Shown in pieces: positions 4,934 through 5,217 of a stretch of 5,217 bases of DNA; the stretch's first letter is position 1; every line of letters begins with the position of its first letter. The stretch is from Jiangellaceae bacterium (GTDB taxonomy: Bacteria; Actinomycetota; Actinomycetes; Jiangellales; Jiangellaceae): assembly GCA_030146385.1 (NCBI GenBank), contig JASLBX010000555.1:1-5217 (forward strand), written 5' to 3'. The notes below the pieces were generated by a model that was not told the origin of the DNA, did no database searches, and saw only the letters and a list, made by a program, of their open reading frames with translations. The position numbers were made by a program, and so were the translations under genes.

Positions 4934-5217
4934 GTGACTTACGAAGTCCAGAAATCCGACGAGGAGTGGCGGGCCGAGCTTTCGCCCGCCGAATACCACG
5001 TGTTGCGCGAGGCCGGCACCGAACGTCCCGGCTCGAGCCCGCTCGAAGCGCCGGACGACCGTCCGTACTCGTACTCGTGCCGGGCGTGCGGTGCGGAGTT
5101 GTTCCGCTCCGAGACGAAGTTCGACGCCCACTGCGGGTGGCCGAGCTTCTACTCACCCCAGGACTCCGACGCGGTCACCCTCCTCGAGGACCGCACCCTG
5201 GGCATGGTCCGGACGGA
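4934..5217 (+). CDS. msrB: Peptide-methionine (R)-S-oxide reductase MsrB, N-terminal part
   Basis: Reduces the R-epimer of methionine sulfoxide in oxidised proteins back to methionine in the cytoplasm, normally recycled by thioredoxin. The first 94 residues are visible; the gene runs off the right edge. Family markers are YEVQKSDEEWRAELSPAEYHVLREAGTE (residues 3-30), the first zinc-ligand pair CRAC (Cys49 and Cys52), and FRSETKFDAHCGWPSFY (57-73) with the conserved GWPSF core. The end, LLEDRTLGMVRT, leads into the second CxxC. The catalytic Cys and the HxGHVF motif lie outside. The GTG at 4934 fits the usual MsrB N-terminus (compare 'M-YxVxKSDEEWRxxL'). An oddity is the loop after GTERP: GSSPLEAPDDRP replaces the usual FTGEYxxxxxxG, with nearly unchanged length. 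It starts 10 nt after the kinase remnant. Confidence 0.95.
   Translation, partial: MTYEVQKSDEEWRAELSPAEYHVLREAGTERPGSSPLEAPDDRPYSYSCRACGAELFRSETKFDAHCGWPSFYSPQDSDAVTLLEDRTLGMVRT

Noticed and set aside
1..5217. CRISPR array, tRNA/rRNA genes, insertion sequence or prophage parts
   Set aside because: No regularly spaced direct repeats, no tRNA- or rRNA-like sequence, and no transposase, integrase or phage motifs were seen in any frame.

Overview
The window comes from a high-GC actinobacterium. Codon third positions are strongly G/C-biased, GTG starts are common, several genes look leaderless, and the protein families (AAA ATPase regulator with an FVGRE motif, DUF7134-type kinase fragment, DoxX, MsrB, TAXI lipoprotein) are typical of Actinomycetota. 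The genus cannot be fixed from the sequence.

Layout, left to right. 1-210 (minus) is the N-terminal part of an AAA/STAND-type ATP-binding regulator that runs off the left edge. 243-653 (minus) is a 136-aa soluble, helical protein of unknown function. 770-3790 (minus) is a tight three-gene operon, transcribed as OmpR/PhoB-type response regulator, then HAMP sensor histidine kinase, then TAXI-family solute-binding lipoprotein. 3791-4051 is non-coding; it holds a perfect 9-bp inverted repeat and a C-rich tract upstream of the response regulator, and a long hairpin just downstream of doxX. 4052-4468 (minus) is a DoxX-family four-helix membrane protein. 4469-4616 is non-coding and carries back-to-back palindromes over the likely doxX promoter. 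4617-4923 (plus) is a broken remnant of the membrane domain of a second, NarL-partner type sensor kinase. 4934-5217 (plus) is the start of msrB (peptide-methionine (R)-S-oxide reductase), cut by the right edge.

How the genes may work together. The central operon couples a complete two-component system to an extracytoplasmic binding lipoprotein, with a 4-bp gap between regulator and kinase and a GTGA overlap between kinase and lipoprotein. No TRAP membrane subunit (DctQ/DctM-like) is present in the window. The simplest readings are that the lipoprotein presents a small ligand to the kinase's external domain, or that it is the output of the system and serves a transporter encoded elsewhere. This operon is the best candidate for an under-described system here. 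DoxX and MsrB on the right both have links to redox stress in other bacteria, but they are on opposite strands with a pseudogene between them, so a joint role is only a suggestion.

A recurring small-scale pattern is a TANNNT box followed by exactly 7 nt and then the start codon. It occurs at the ATPase gene, the 136-aa gene and msrB, which suggests leaderless transcripts. doxX and the TAXI gene instead have strong Shine-Dalgarno sequences.
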